From Victivallales bacterium (GTDB lineage Bacteria; Verrucomicrobiota; Lentisphaeria; Oligosphaerales; Oligosphaeraceae), in NCBI GenBank assembly GCA_017431185.1, contig JAFRLP010000287.1, positions 1-23,384 of the forward strand: a stretch of 23,384 nucleotides of DNA, in the 5' to 3' direction. Shown here in pieces: positions 1 through 7,716 of the stretch. The translations under genes and the position numbers were made by a program. Under the pieces are notes generated by a model. The model did not search any database and was not told the DNA's origin. It saw only the letters and a list, made by a program, of their open reading frames with translations. Each line of letters opens with the position of its first letter. Within the stretch, counting starts at the first letter, position 1.

Positions 1-490
1 CATTCGATACGTCACATTCAGCCACGGCGGCGACTTCACGCAAATCGCCCCAGAGGTGCTCGGTCTCTGCCGTCAGGCGGGAAAGACATCCGCACAGCAC
101 GGTTTCCAGTTCACCTATCACAATCACGCCGCCGAATTCGCGCCGTATGAAGGCCGTCCCGCACTGGATTACCTTTATGAAAACACCAATCCATCGCAGG
201 TCATGGCCGAACTGGATGTCTATTGGATTGCCAAAGGTGGCGAAGACCCTGTGAAATACATCGAACGCTATGCCAGCCGTCTGCCTCAACTCCATTTGAA
301 GGACATGGACCGCGCCGACGGCTCCTTCACCGAACTTGGACAGGGTTGCATCGATCTGGCCGCCTGCATAGATGCAGCGAAAAAGAGCATCTGCCAATGG
401 GTCATCTACGAACAGGACGTCTGCAAACGCGACCCGTTCGAGAGCGCGGCCATGAGCTTGGAACACCTGAACAGGCTGCTGAAGCGCTGA
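1..490 (+). CDS. Sugar phosphate isomerase/epimerase, 3' part (5' end outside window)
   Basis: The reading frame is open from base 2 to a TGA at 488-490, so this is the C-terminal ~162 residues of a protein that begins upstream; the GTG at 56 is internal. The fragment shows the hallmarks of the xylose-isomerase-like TIM-barrel family (AP endonuclease 2 / IolE-like). These are a YHNHAAEF strand, MAELDVYWIAKGGEDP, a QLHLKDMD metal-ligand-type motif, ELGQGCID, and a closing WVIYEQD. Members isomerise, epimerise or dehydrate sugars and inositols in the cytoplasm, usually with a divalent metal. The family is clear but the substrate cannot be read. The gene converges on a hydrolase-gene remnant that starts 17 bases after its stop. 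No signal peptide can be judged because the N-terminus is missing. Confidence 0.85.
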   Translation, partial: IRYVTFSHGGDFTQIAPEVLGLCRQAGKTSAQHGFQFTYHNHAAEFAPYEGRPALDYLYENTNPSQVMAELDVYWIAKGGEDPVKYIERYASRLPQLHLKDMDRADGSFTELGQGCIDLAACIDAAKKSICQWVIYEQDVCKRDPFESAAMSLEHLNRLLKR

Positions 491-507
491 AACCTTGCCG
501 CAAGGAC

Positions 508-639
508 TCATTTCACCTTGACAATCACAGGCTGCCGCGCCAGGTCGGCGGGCAAAGTGACGCGGGGCGTTTTGTCCGAAAGACTTTCAAACGCCTGCGG
601 GCGGATGCCCTCGAAGGAAGCACTTGCCTTCGTCACCGC
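508..639 (-). pseudogene. 3' remnant of a paralogue of the large glycoside hydrolase at 1971-5273
   Basis: Read on the minus strand, this stretch encodes 43 residues and a stop that align without gaps to the C-terminus of the large hydrolase. Over the last 39 residues about 27 are identical, including SFEG.RP.AFE, VTLPA.LA and the terminal VIVKVK followed by TGA. Similarity continues a few bases past the stop (TTGCCGCAAGG here, TTGCTGCAAG at 1958-1967). Just upstream in the minus-strand sense the frame meets a TGA and similarity ends, so the rest of the gene is gone. This is the tail of a diverged tandem copy, not a recent duplication. The remainder of the 491-825 gap is AT-rich and holds only the promoter candidate of the next gene. 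Confidence 0.75.
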
Positions 640-770
640 AATCTTTACGTGTCAAATACACTTTTCATTGTCTCTCCCGTGCTTATATTTGCAATATCAG
701 AAATTAAAGGAATTGCATTATCAATTTATTTTTATTTTTTGAAAAATCTTAGAAAAAGCCTTTTTTCTTC

Positions 771-798
771 TTGAAAAAGAAATATAGAGGTATATATT
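771..798 (+). promoter_or_regulatory. Candidate sigma70-type promoter for the Rpn-like gene
   Basis: TTGAAA (771-776) and TATATT (793-798) are separated by 16 bases in a strongly AT-rich stretch, 28 bases before the ATG at 826. A strong Shine-Dalgarno AAGGAGG (814-820) lies 5 bases before that ATG. AT-richness makes chance matches easy, so this is only a candidate. Confidence 0.4.
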
Positions 799-825
799 AG
801 TTATCAGAAAGTCAAGGAGGTTCCA

Positions 826-1899
826 ATGAGTGAAAAAGATGACGCCTGGAGGAAATTTCTGGAGCACGAGAGAATTGTGGCTGGACTGCTGAAGTTGACG
901 GTTGCCCCCAAGCATGAGATGTTCCGAAAACTGCGCCTGACGCGGATGGACACCAGGGAACTGCGTTTTGTCGCGGATGACCGCAAGGGAGAGAGGGCAA
1001 TGAAACGCGAACGGGACGGGTGCTGGCAGATGGCCTGGAACCAGCCCGATGGCCAGCAGGCGCGCGCCATTCTGGGCATTGAGGTCCAGACGGAGATGGA
1101 CCCCGCCATGCCTGTCCGCGTGGCCATGGAGGACGTCATCAACTACAGCAACCAGGCGGAGGTGGAAACGGAAAAGGCCAGAAAGGAGCGGGAGAAGACG
1201 AAAAGACAGGGCAAAGGCAAAAGGCGGGACTCCTTTCTGTACCCTGCCCTTCCCCCAACGCCGCTGGAGATGGTGGTCACCCTGGTCATCTACACGGGGA
1301 AACGGGTCTGGAGCACTGGCCGCTCCCTTCGCAGGATGGTGAAGGTGTACCCGCCATTCGCTCCTAAAGACGTTCCTGGATTCCAGTTCAGGCTTCTGGA
1401 TTTGCGGCGCGTCCCCGAAAAAATGCTGGCGTCCTGCGAGAAAAATTCCAGAAGCGTGATAAAGTATCTGAAGGTGCATGACGACAAGGAGGCGTTGCGT
1501 GAACTGCTGAGGGGCGACAGGGATTTCAAGAGGGTCCTGGTTGACACGGCACGAGTCATCCAGGCAGTCACCGGTGCAAAATTCAAAATTCCCAAACACA
1601 AGGAGGTCATGGACATGTGCAAGGCAGAAAGGGAGTTGTGCAAGGAGGCAGAGGCAAGAGGGGAGGCAAGAGGGGAGGCAAGAGGGGAGGCAAGAGGGGA
1701 GGCAAGAGGACAGATAATAGGCGAGGAAAGAGGTAAGAAAATAGGCGAGATAATAGGCGAAAAGAGAGGCGTGAAAAAGGGCATCATGGTCTATGTCGCA
1801 AGATTGACGCGGCTTGGCGTCAGCAAGGAGAATATCGCGGTGGCGCTTGCCGAGGATTACAGCCTTCCGCTCGCCGAAGCCATTGCCTACCTTCAATGA
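826..1899 (+). CDS. Rpn-family recombination-promoting nuclease / PD-(D/E)XK transposase-like protein
   Basis: 357 residues. The N-terminal half has the Rpn/YhgA-like nuclease pattern: acidic DD at residues 51-52, then a core strand AILGIEVQ with Glu86 and Gln88 (the E-x-Q form of the PD-(D/E)XK site), followed by MDPAMPVRVAMEDVINY, the usual D..MP.R...Y stretch. Family members are cytoplasmic DNA nucleases; E. coli RpnA promotes RecA-independent recombination. Residues ~115-135 are very basic. The C-terminal quarter is a charged region with five EARG units, then IGE/RG repeats and a short helical end. The start is set by AAGGAGG five bases upstream of the ATG. It sits alone between a truncated and an intact copy of the same hydrolase gene end, as a mobile or recombination-linked gene might. 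Family assignment is fairly sure; cellular role is unknown. Confidence 0.75.
   Translation: MSEKDDAWRKFLEHERIVAGLLKLTVAPKHEMFRKLRLTRMDTRELRFVADDRKGERAMKRERDGCWQMAWNQPDGQQARAILGIEVQTEMDPAMPVRVAMEDVINYSNQAEVETEKARKEREKTKRQGKGKRRDSFLYPALPPTPLEMVVTLVIYTGKRVWSTGRSLRRMVKVYPPFAPKDVPGFQFRLLDLRRVPEKMLASCEKNSRSVIKYLKVHDDKEALRELLRGDRDFKRVLVDTARVIQAVTGAKFKIPKHKEVMDMCKAERELCKEAEARGEARGEARGEARGEARGQIIGEERGKKIGEIIGEKRGVKKGIMVYVARLTRLGVSKENIAVALAEDYSLPLAEAIAYLQ
1651..1710 (+). repeat. 12-bp tandem repeat, five units, inside the Rpn-like gene
   Basis: Five consecutive copies of GAGGCAAGAGGG (the last ends in A) encode five EARG tetrapeptides. The copies are nearly identical, and the unit is a multiple of three, so gain or loss of units keeps the frame. 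The flanking codons (GAGGCA before; GGCGAGGAAAGAGG after) are degenerate versions of the same unit. This pattern suggests recent slippage expansion of a charged, probably helical linker. Confidence 0.9.
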
Positions 1900-1970
1900 G
1901 TTGCGTGGCAACAGGAATCAGAAGCGGTTTCGGGTAATTTGGTTCTAACGTTGAGACATTGCTGCAAGCG

Positions 1971-4900
1971 TCATTTCACCTTGACAATCACATACTGAAG
2001 CGCCAGTTCGGCGGGCAAAGTGACGCTTGACGTATTGTCCGCATGGTTTTCAAACGCAAGCGGGCGGACACCCTCGAAGGATGGGCTGGCCGCCGTCACC
2101 TCCGTCGCCATTCCTGGCACGCGGAAGGTGATGTCCTTGCCAAGCGGGGGAAAGGCTGGACTGGGGGCACGGTCATCCAGGATTTCTCCTGTTTTCATCT
2201 TGACACCTGTTGCGTTCAGGAAATGAATGCATCGGGTTCCGTCGGCCTCTTTCCAGATGGCCGTATATACTTGGGAGGGAGCCTCGACCTCCCAGTAGGC
2301 GACAGAGGCCAACTGAACCGCCAGATGGTTCCGAAAACGTTCCTCCAGAGCATCCCGCTCAATGTAGTTCCATTTTTCCCGAGCGCTTTTCTCCGCCTGC
2401 ATGAAGAGCGCCTCCCAATCCAGGGCACGGTAGATGAGGCGCCCTTTTCCATAGGGGCGTTCCTCGCAGAGGATATTGTGGCTGGCAGGATTCAGGAAGG
2501 TGCGCACTGGCACATCGCACGGCAAGCCGTCAATCTCCTTCACACTCCATGCGGAGAAGTACTTTGGGGTGAAGCCGAAGACGTCGGCGAAGGGCCAGGC
2601 CTTGCGTTCCAGACCAGTCTCGTCGCAAAGGCCCGCGACTGTGGTAAGCATGACTGTGCCGCCGTCTTGCGCGAACTGCATTATGGCGTCACGCTCCTTG
2701 TCGGAAATGCAGGCGGAGGAGCCAAGGGATAGAACCTTGTATTTCTTCAGGATTTCCGGACGCAGGCTGATGTTCGCAATCATCTCGTACGGGATGTGCA
2801 TCGCCTCAAGTTCCTGCGCCAGACCGAACAGGCCGTGCTCAAAGCCCAGGGAGCGGTTCCAGTCGCGGCTTGGCGCGGAGAAGAGCAGGGCCATCTCGGC
2901 GATGTTCTCCGCGCCTTTGAGGCGCAGGTTTCCGGAGGTCTTTGCAAAGGCCCCAAACGCAGGTGCCTCCTTTGGCATCTGGAAAGCCATGAGCGCACTC
3001 TGTCCGCACATGTTGGCGACCGCCCATGCAAAATAGCTGCTCTCCCAATCGGACGTGTAGTAAATGCCCCAGATGCGCGTGCCGTATTCCCTGGTGATGA
3101 CGTTCTTCATCTTGCGCAGGGGCAGCAAGGCCCTGGATGACTTCATGACATTGCGCGTCATGACCTCCGTTCCGAACATGTTGACCGTGCGCGCCAAATC
3201 CATGATGTCAAATCCAGCCTTGGACTTCGGCAGGGAGCGGGTGAACCCCCAATGCGTCGTGTACATGGAGAGCGCCAAGTCGGGTTTGATGTCCTCGAGA
3301 CACTCCCTCAACTCGACAAACCAGTTGGTGATGGCGGCCATCTTCCACTCATGCCATCTGCGATAGAATAGCGTCTCCGTGCTGGCCAGCGCGGGGGACA
3401 GTTCGTTCAGGGGATAAATCCAGCCCGTATCGCGCGTGAAAGCCTCCCTGCAATGGCGGCAGGAGCAGGAATGGGTCCAGAACTGCACCTCGTCCAGCTG
3501 GAAGCCGTCAATGCCCACCTCCACGTTTTTTCGCCAATACTCAAAATACTTTCGTTTGAATTCGGGGTTGAGAGGACAGAGTTGGAACGAGGGCAGATGG
3601 TCGTCCAGTCCGCGGCACAGTTCCGGAAGACGTTCCGCCAAGGTGCGGAGACCGCTCTGCTGATTCCAGAGGATGGTCGTGTCATGGTGGTCGATGATCT
3701 TCAGATTGCGCCTATGGCATTCTTCCGCAAGTACCCTGTTGTATTCGACTCCGGCCTGGAAATGTTCAGGGAAAGTGTGGCGGCTATGCAGGAAACCGCT
3801 CATCACGCAGTTATACCCTTTTCCTGTCACGTCGGCGTCAATGAGCGCCGTGCGGAGTTCCTGGGGGCAACCCTTTTGCGCGATGTTCATGCCGCCTCGT
3901 AGATTGCCCATTTTCATGTCGTCGAGCCATGCCAGCGACGGCAGGTCAGGCGAAGGGAGCCTTGTTGGACGCGGCGGATGCCGATAGGCAGCGCTTGTCT
4001 CCGTATCGGGGACAGGCAGTTCCAGCACCTCTTCCGCCAAAGGCAGCGTGTAGGTGCGCGGAAAATCCGCGTTGCGGTATATCAGGGCGGGCTCGTAGCC
4101 TTCCGTCACCCAGAAGCAGCGGCGGAGGGAGTAATCCTCTGCGGCGGACATCAGCGGTTGAAGCCCTATTGTCGAGAGGATGAAGTCACCGTCCAGGCGA
4201 ATGTCCAGCGTTCCGCCACGGACAAACGCGGTCTTTGAGCCTATCCAAATCGTCCGCCCAGCCACGGTCAGTTCCCCCCTTATCAGGTCATCTCCGAGGC
4301 GCACGCTGAAACGGTTGGGAAGCCCCGCATAGTTTCCCGCCGCAAGCGTGCAGACATAGAAGCCGTCGGGAAGCCCTTTGAACTGGTAATGGCCGTCCTT
4401 TCCGAAAACGCAACTGTAGAAGGCGCCTTCCTTGTGGCCGACCTTTGGCTGGGGCGGGCTCCCGTTCCATCCGACTGTCCCGTCGCCAATGGCGACATTG
4501 CCATTGCTGTACTGCCGGCCATAGGCGGGTGCGCCGAAGGCGAGCAGGTGGCTGGGCAGAAGATGCTGGTTGTAGTGGTACATTCGCATAAAGTGAAGCC
4601 TGTCGTAATCCTCGAAGCCCATCCCCTCCCGAATGACCAACTTGCACCCTGTGAAGCCGCCTGGCACGGTTGCTTCGCTGCCGCCCGCGAATACCAGGAC
4701 ACCCCTCTCCCTGGAGATGTTCCAGACTCCCTTGACGGCCCCCATCCGGTATCCGTTGCAGTAGCAGGCGGCCCCCATGGGGTTGAAGTCGAAGAGCACG
4801 CCGTCTGTCGTCAGCCAATGGGAGGTCATGGATTGGAAGGATGTGTCAAAGAGACCGCCTTGCGGACGCCATGCGCGCGCATTTCCCTCCAGCGACTGCC

Positions 4901-5273
4901 AGGATTTGCCGTCAAGGGCCCCCGACGCAAAATCCAGCATGACCATCCGCGTCTTGCTTTCCGAGTAGGGCAGGACATTGCTGGCCATGGTAATCTCGAT
5001 TGAACCGTCCTGGCGCTGGGCAATCTCAAGGCGCACTCGCGTCTGCGGATGCTCGCTCCACAGATTCCAGACCCTGCCCCCGTCGGGAAGAGCCGCGACC
5101 CGCCGTTTCGCATCACGAATCGTTGTCTCCCCCAGCGAAAGCCGCAGACTCTCAATGAAAGGCTTTCCGTCCCTGAGGACGCTGAAACCGCCGTCCTTTT
5201 CCTGAATCGTCAGGCTACCACGCGATATCATCGAAAAAGCGAAAATCACCGCAAGCAGGCATTTTCCTTTCAT
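1971..5273 (-). CDS. Large exported glycoside hydrolase, GH42-like architecture
   Basis: 1100 residues with an N-terminal signal peptide (MKGKCLLAVIFAFSMISRGS), so exported. The N-terminal third is beta-rich, with a galactose-binding or malectin-like stretch around residues 280-390 (GLPDGFYVCTLAAGNY, TLDIRLDGDF). A TIM-barrel hydrolase region spans about 450-760 and carries GIDGFQLDEVQFW, with Asp594/Glu595 as likely active-site acids, followed by a Cys cluster HSCSCRHC (601-608). Around 830-930 is a Rossmann-like segment (KYKVLSLGSSACISDKERD...GGTVMLTT) like the beta-galactosidase trimerisation domain of GH42. The end is a beta domain finishing in VIVKVK. It is last in a three-gene operon, 20 bases after the GH39-like gene, with GGAGA ahead of the ATG. 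Activity on a beta-linked glycan is likely but the substrate is not visible. A 3' scrap of a paralogue lies at 508-639. Confidence 0.75.
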   Translation of the reverse strand: MKGKCLLAVIFAFSMISRGSLTIQEKDGGFSVLRDGKPFIESLRLSLGETTIRDAKRRVAALPDGGRVWNLWSEHPQTRVRLEIAQRQDGSIEITMASNVLPYSESKTRMVMLDFASGALDGKSWQSLEGNARAWRPQGGLFDTSFQSMTSHWLTTDGVLFDFNPMGAACYCNGYRMGAVKGVWNISRERGVLVFAGGSEATVPGGFTGCKLVIREGMGFEDYDRLHFMRMYHYNQHLLPSHLLAFGAPAYGRQYSNGNVAIGDGTVGWNGSPPQPKVGHKEGAFYSCVFGKDGHYQFKGLPDGFYVCTLAAGNYAGLPNRFSVRLGDDLIRGELTVAGRTIWIGSKTAFVRGGTLDIRLDGDFILSTIGLQPLMSAAEDYSLRRCFWVTEGYEPALIYRNADFPRTYTLPLAEEVLELPVPDTETSAAYRHPPRPTRLPSPDLPSLAWLDDMKMGNLRGGMNIAQKGCPQELRTALIDADVTGKGYNCVMSGFLHSRHTFPEHFQAGVEYNRVLAEECHRRNLKIIDHHDTTILWNQQSGLRTLAERLPELCRGLDDHLPSFQLCPLNPEFKRKYFEYWRKNVEVGIDGFQLDEVQFWTHSCSCRHCREAFTRDTGWIYPLNELSPALASTETLFYRRWHEWKMAAITNWFVELRECLEDIKPDLALSMYTTHWGFTRSLPKSKAGFDIMDLARTVNMFGTEVMTRNVMKSSRALLPLRKMKNVITREYGTRIWGIYYTSDWESSYFAWAVANMCGQSALMAFQMPKEAPAFGAFAKTSGNLRLKGAENIAEMALLFSAPSRDWNRSLGFEHGLFGLAQELEAMHIPYEMIANISLRPEILKKYKVLSLGSSACISDKERDAIMQFAQDGGTVMLTTVAGLCDETGLERKAWPFADVFGFTPKYFSAWSVKEIDGLPCDVPVRTFLNPASHNILCEERPYGKGRLIYRALDWEALFMQAEKSAREKWNYIERDALEERFRNHLAVQLASVAYWEVEAPSQVYTAIWKEADGTRCIHFLNATGVKMKTGEILDDRAPSPAFPPLGKDITFRVPGMATEVTAASPSFEGVRPLAFENHADNTSSVTLPAELALQYVIVKVK

Positions 5274-5293
5274 TGTTTTCTCCAGAAGAAGCG

Positions 5294-6619
5294 TTAATTG
5301 GATTCAAAGAAGAGCAGCATGACGGACTGCGGCGGCATGGTGAGAATCCCGTCCTTCAGAAGCCAATTGACCTCGGTCAGGACGCGGTTGGCGTCCAGGA
5401 CGAGAATGCGCTGAACTAATGTCATGCCGATGACCTTCAAACGGAGATTCCTTTTCCTCCGCTCCCTGTTGGAGATGAGCAGGGCGCCCTGCCGCCCCTC
5501 CCCGTTCTGCGCGGCGACCGCGAAAATGCCCGTCTCCTCACCGCTGACTTCCGTATGGACGGCTGTGCCCAGTTCGTAAAGCGCGTTGAACGCCTTGAAG
5601 GCATAGTAGGTTTTGGAAACCGTGTATTCGGGATTCATGTAGAGTCCGCTGTAGATCCTTGCGGGGAATGCGTCATAGTAGAGCGCCATGTCGCAGGGGG
5701 CCTTTTGAAGCAGGGAGAAAACGGCCACCGCGTATGCGGCGCCCTCATTGGAACGCATGGCGTCCCAGGGTGCCAGGTCGTCCATGCAGGTGTCGTGCTC
5801 CACATAGTTCCATTCGCCGAAGATGCTCTCCGTGGAGGGGAAGCCGGCTTCGTCCAGGCGCTTTCTCACGTAATCCGCATGCGCGGCCACCTCCTGCGGC
5901 TCCTTGGAATAGAGGTGCCAGGTGAAGAAGTCGAAAGGGACCTTTCTGTCTTGCTTGAGATGCTCCAGGAATCCGTCAAAGAAGGCGAGGTATCCGCGAC
6001 GCACCTCGTTGCATTCGGGGCGCGTGACGGCAAAGAAGCCGCTCGCCCCGTAACCGCCGATTTTGATTCCAGGGAAGCGTTCCCGAAGAAGGCATGCTGT
6101 CGTGGAATACAGCGCGTAGAACTGCTGGGGGGTGCCCTGCCACATGGCGGGCGTCTCGGGCTCGTTCCAGATTTCCCAGTATTCAATCCCATAATGGAAG
6201 CCATTGGCCCATCCCTCGTTATAGTGGCGAATGATTCCGCTGCAGATGTCCGCCCACTTCCTGAAGTCCGCAGGCGGGCAGACACGATGCGGCTTGAGAT
6301 GGTGGTTGTTCTCAATCGTCACGCCAAGACGATAGAAAATCTTGAGTCCGGAGGAGGCCAGGGTTCTGAAATAGGCGTCCGTATAGGCGAAATCATAGGA
6401 TTCAGGAAGCGACGGGTCCGCGTTGGAATCCAGGAAGATGTTAGGGATGTCCACCAGATATGTGCCGCCAAAGGGTCCCCCGGCGTCATGAAGGCGCACA
6501 TAGGGGATGCCCGCATCCTTCAGTTCAGGCAGTTCGCCATTGTAGATGACGGGGGAGTTGTTGATGCCGTGAAGCGGCTTGATTCTGCCTTCCCGTCTCG
6601 TGAAGTCTATCTGCACCAT
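5294..6619 (-). CDS. Glycoside hydrolase, GH39-like (beta-xylosidase/iduronidase clan A fold)
   Basis: 441 residues with no signal peptide, so probably cytoplasmic. Key motifs are YVRLHDAGGPFGG near residue 40, YWEIWNEPE with Glu153 as the likely acid/base, FDFFTWHLYS (229-238), and SIFGEWNY with Glu269 as the likely nucleophile. These are the two catalytic glutamates of clan GH-A families, and the spacing and wording best fit GH39. The C-terminal ~90 residues form the beta-sandwich usual for the family (GALLISNRERRKRNLRL, LTMPPQSVMLLFF). The start ATG is preceded by GGAGA, and the gene begins 15 bases after the pseudopilin stop and ends 20 bases before the large hydrolase, so co-transcription is very likely. 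It probably trims oligosaccharides produced by the exported partner; beta-xyloside cleavage is an inference from the family. Confidence 0.8.
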   Translation of the reverse strand: MVQIDFTRREGRIKPLHGINNSPVIYNGELPELKDAGIPYVRLHDAGGPFGGTYLVDIPNIFLDSNADPSLPESYDFAYTDAYFRTLASSGLKIFYRLGVTIENNHHLKPHRVCPPADFRKWADICSGIIRHYNEGWANGFHYGIEYWEIWNEPETPAMWQGTPQQFYALYSTTACLLRERFPGIKIGGYGASGFFAVTRPECNEVRRGYLAFFDGFLEHLKQDRKVPFDFFTWHLYSKEPQEVAAHADYVRKRLDEAGFPSTESIFGEWNYVEHDTCMDDLAPWDAMRSNEGAAYAVAVFSLLQKAPCDMALYYDAFPARIYSGLYMNPEYTVSKTYYAFKAFNALYELGTAVHTEVSGEETGIFAVAAQNGEGRQGALLISNRERRKRNLRLKVIGMTLVQRILVLDANRVLTEVNWLLKDGILTMPPQSVMLLFFESN

Positions 6620-6634
6620 CAGCGTATCTCCAGA

Positions 6635-7390
6635 CTATTTTGTCCCTGCGCGGTTCCAGCGGTTCCCGCTCTTGCCCGTTTCACCGAAGACACCCGCCGC
6701 GTAAGGAGAGGAATAGAAGGCGCTTGCGGACGGAACCCTGATTTGCTCCACATGCGCGTCGCCCAGCAGCGTGGCCGCCGCATCGCCATGGCGCGCGGAG
6801 ACATAGTTGTTGCCTGAATTGTTGGCGCCAGGACGGTCCTCCACTGTGTAGTAGCCGCGGGTCGCGTTCAGGCTGGCCGTCGAGCCACCGTGAATGCTCT
6901 CGACCACGATGACAGTCCAAGAGGGCGTGGCCAGCGCCGTGCTCATGGCAGGCCCCGAATTTCCCCCGAAACGCCTGGCAGTGCCGATGTTGTTGCTGTT
7001 GTAGCCGTAGCTGATGTATTCGTCCATCATGAGATCTGGACGATGGGAGGGGCATCTGAATATCTTTATCCTGCCATGAGAAAAGTCATCCTGTCCGTAA
7101 TAGTAGTTCAGCACCGCATGCCACCAACTCTGGGGATGGATGGTCTTCTCTACGCCAGGTCCATCTGCGGAGACCAACTCGTTTCCCGAATTGGTTGACG
7201 GATAACGGTCCTCGTAATCGGAGCAGTAAAGGGAGAAAAAGACGCCGATGGTCTTCATGTTGTTCGTACACGAAATGGAGCGCGCCTTCTCGCGGGCCTT
7301 GCTCAATGCCGGCAGCAGCATCGCAGCCAGCACACTGATGATAGCGATGACAACCAGCAACTCAATCAATGTGAAAAACACTCGCTTCAT
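6635..7390 (-). CDS. Pseudopilin-like protein, type II secretion / type IV pilin N-terminus with H-X9-DG-like motif
   Basis: 251 residues starting [18 protein letters not shown], the class III pilin-like N-terminal helix with conserved Glu (residue 10, i.e. +5), followed by [16 protein letters not shown]. The start is chosen at 7390 because AAGGAG lies seven bases upstream and the pilin helix must be N-terminal; a longer open frame upstream runs through the promoter and operator. Near the C-terminus [18 protein letters not shown] matches the H-X9-DG processing-associated motif with DA in place of DG. The usual Gly at -1 is replaced by Phe. Members are membrane-inserted and may be exposed after prepilin-peptidase cleavage. 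It is the first gene of the operon with the two hydrolases, so it may help assemble or present the degradation machinery, but its exact task is unknown. Confidence 0.85.
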   Translation of the reverse strand: MKRVFFTLIELLVVIAIISVLAAMLLPALSKAREKARSISCTNNMKTIGVFFSLYCSDYEDRYPSTNSGNELVSADGPGVEKTIHPQSWWHAVLNYYYGQDDFSHGRIKIFRCPSHRPDLMMDEYISYGYNSNNIGTARRFGGNSGPAMSTALATPSWTVIVVESIHGGSTASLNATRGYYTVEDRPGANNSGNNYVSARHGDAAATLLGDAHVEQIRVPSASAFYSSPYAAGVFGETGKSGNRWNRAGTK

Positions 7391-7397
7391 GGTGGAA

Positions 7398-7403
7398 CTC
7401 CTT
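7398..7403 (-). promoter_or_regulatory. Shine-Dalgarno site fixing the pseudopilin start
   Basis: AAGGAG on the minus strand with a 7-base spacer to the ATG at 7390. No comparable site precedes the longer in-frame ATG at 7480, which would also place the -10 box and the operator inside coding sequence. Confidence 0.75.
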
Positions 7404-7424
7404 ATGAAAAGACCCAGAAACCAC

Positions 7425-7444
7425 TTGTTGAACACGTTTAACAA
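7425..7444 (-). promoter_or_regulatory. 20-bp palindromic operator, probable site for the divergent LacI-type regulator
   Basis: TTGTTGAACACGTTTAACAA matches its own reverse complement at 16 of 20 positions, with perfect TTGTT/AACAA arms and AAC/GTT inner arms. It lies 8 bases downstream of the -10 box, over the expected transcription start and early leader, where a bound repressor would block initiation or elongation. A LacI-family gene starts within 300-375 bases on the other strand. Assignment to that regulator is inference from position and symmetry. Confidence 0.65.
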
Positions 7445-7452
7445 CGAGGTAT

Positions 7453-7480
7453 AATATAGTCGATAATGGAAGTCGCGCAA
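7453..7480 (-). promoter_or_regulatory. Promoter of the pseudopilin-hydrolase operon
   Basis: On the minus strand, TTGCGC (7475-7480) and TATATT (7453-7458) are separated by 16 bases, placing the start point near 7445, directly in the operator. The leader to the ATG at 7390 would be about 55 bases. The -10 is strong and the -35 is partial. Confidence 0.55.
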
Positions 7481-7500
7481 ATCGATTTGTTGAAATTTGC
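7477..7500. promoter_or_regulatory. Second inverted repeat overlapping the -35 region
   Basis: GCAAAT (7477-7482) and ATTTGC (7495-7500) form a perfect 6-bp inverted repeat with a 12-base spacer. The spacer holds the palindrome AAATCGATTT (7479-7488, overlapping) and a half-site TTGTTGAA (7487-7494) like the main operator arm. It could be an auxiliary operator or activator site. Evidence is symmetry and position only. Confidence 0.35.
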
Positions 7501-7558
7501 TGGAAAAGCGGTTTTTGCGGTAATTCTTCAGCCACTGATATTGGCCAGATGCAGTATT

Positions 7559-7641
7559 GGCCGCGCGGGGCGCGGCCTGCCAAATCTGTCTGTGAAATCA
7601 AACACGAGTGGGGGTTTGGCAGACCGCGCTGACGCGCGGTC
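7559..7641. repeat. Compound GC-rich double hairpin, REP-like
   Basis: Two perfect 8-bp stems lie in a row. The first is GGCCGCGC/GCGCGGCC (7559-7566 with 7570-7577, loop GGG). The second is GACCGCGC/GCGCGGTC (7622-7629 with 7634-7641, loop TGAC). The two stems differ by one base pair. Between them CTGCCAAA (7577-7584) pairs with TTTGGCAG (7615-7622), which would bring the stems together. There is no T-run, and both neighbours are transcribed away from it, so a terminator role is unlikely. The paired near-identical palindromes resemble repetitive extragenic palindromes. Confidence 0.6.
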
Positions 7642-7716
7642 AGTACCAGTCGGTGAGGGATTGCTTTTTGCGGGACATTTCGTCAGACGGAAGACAGGGA
7701 GGTTTGCAATTGCAGC

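Noticed and set aside
735..780. A/T-rich inverted repeat around AGAAAAAGCCTTTTTTCT as a terminator of the upstream gene
   Set aside because: The stem is almost all A-T and overlaps the better supported promoter region of the Rpn-like gene.
1651..1710. Possible CRISPR-like array
   Set aside because: Units are 12 bases, contiguous, without spacers, and encode an in-frame EARG repeat.
721..1911. Long minus-strand open frame with a Ser-Cys-Leu-Pro repeat opposite the Rpn-like gene
   Set aside because: It is the antisense of the EARG tandem repeat and shows no family features; the plus-strand frame has a strong ribosome site and nuclease motifs.
1900..1912. Small hairpin GTTGC-GTG-GCAAC just after the Rpn-like stop
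   Set aside because: Only five pairs and no T-run; too weak to call a terminator.
5555..6817. 420-residue plus-strand open frame opposite the GH39-like and pseudopilin genes
   Set aside because: It crosses two well-supported genes and their junction and has no family resemblance.
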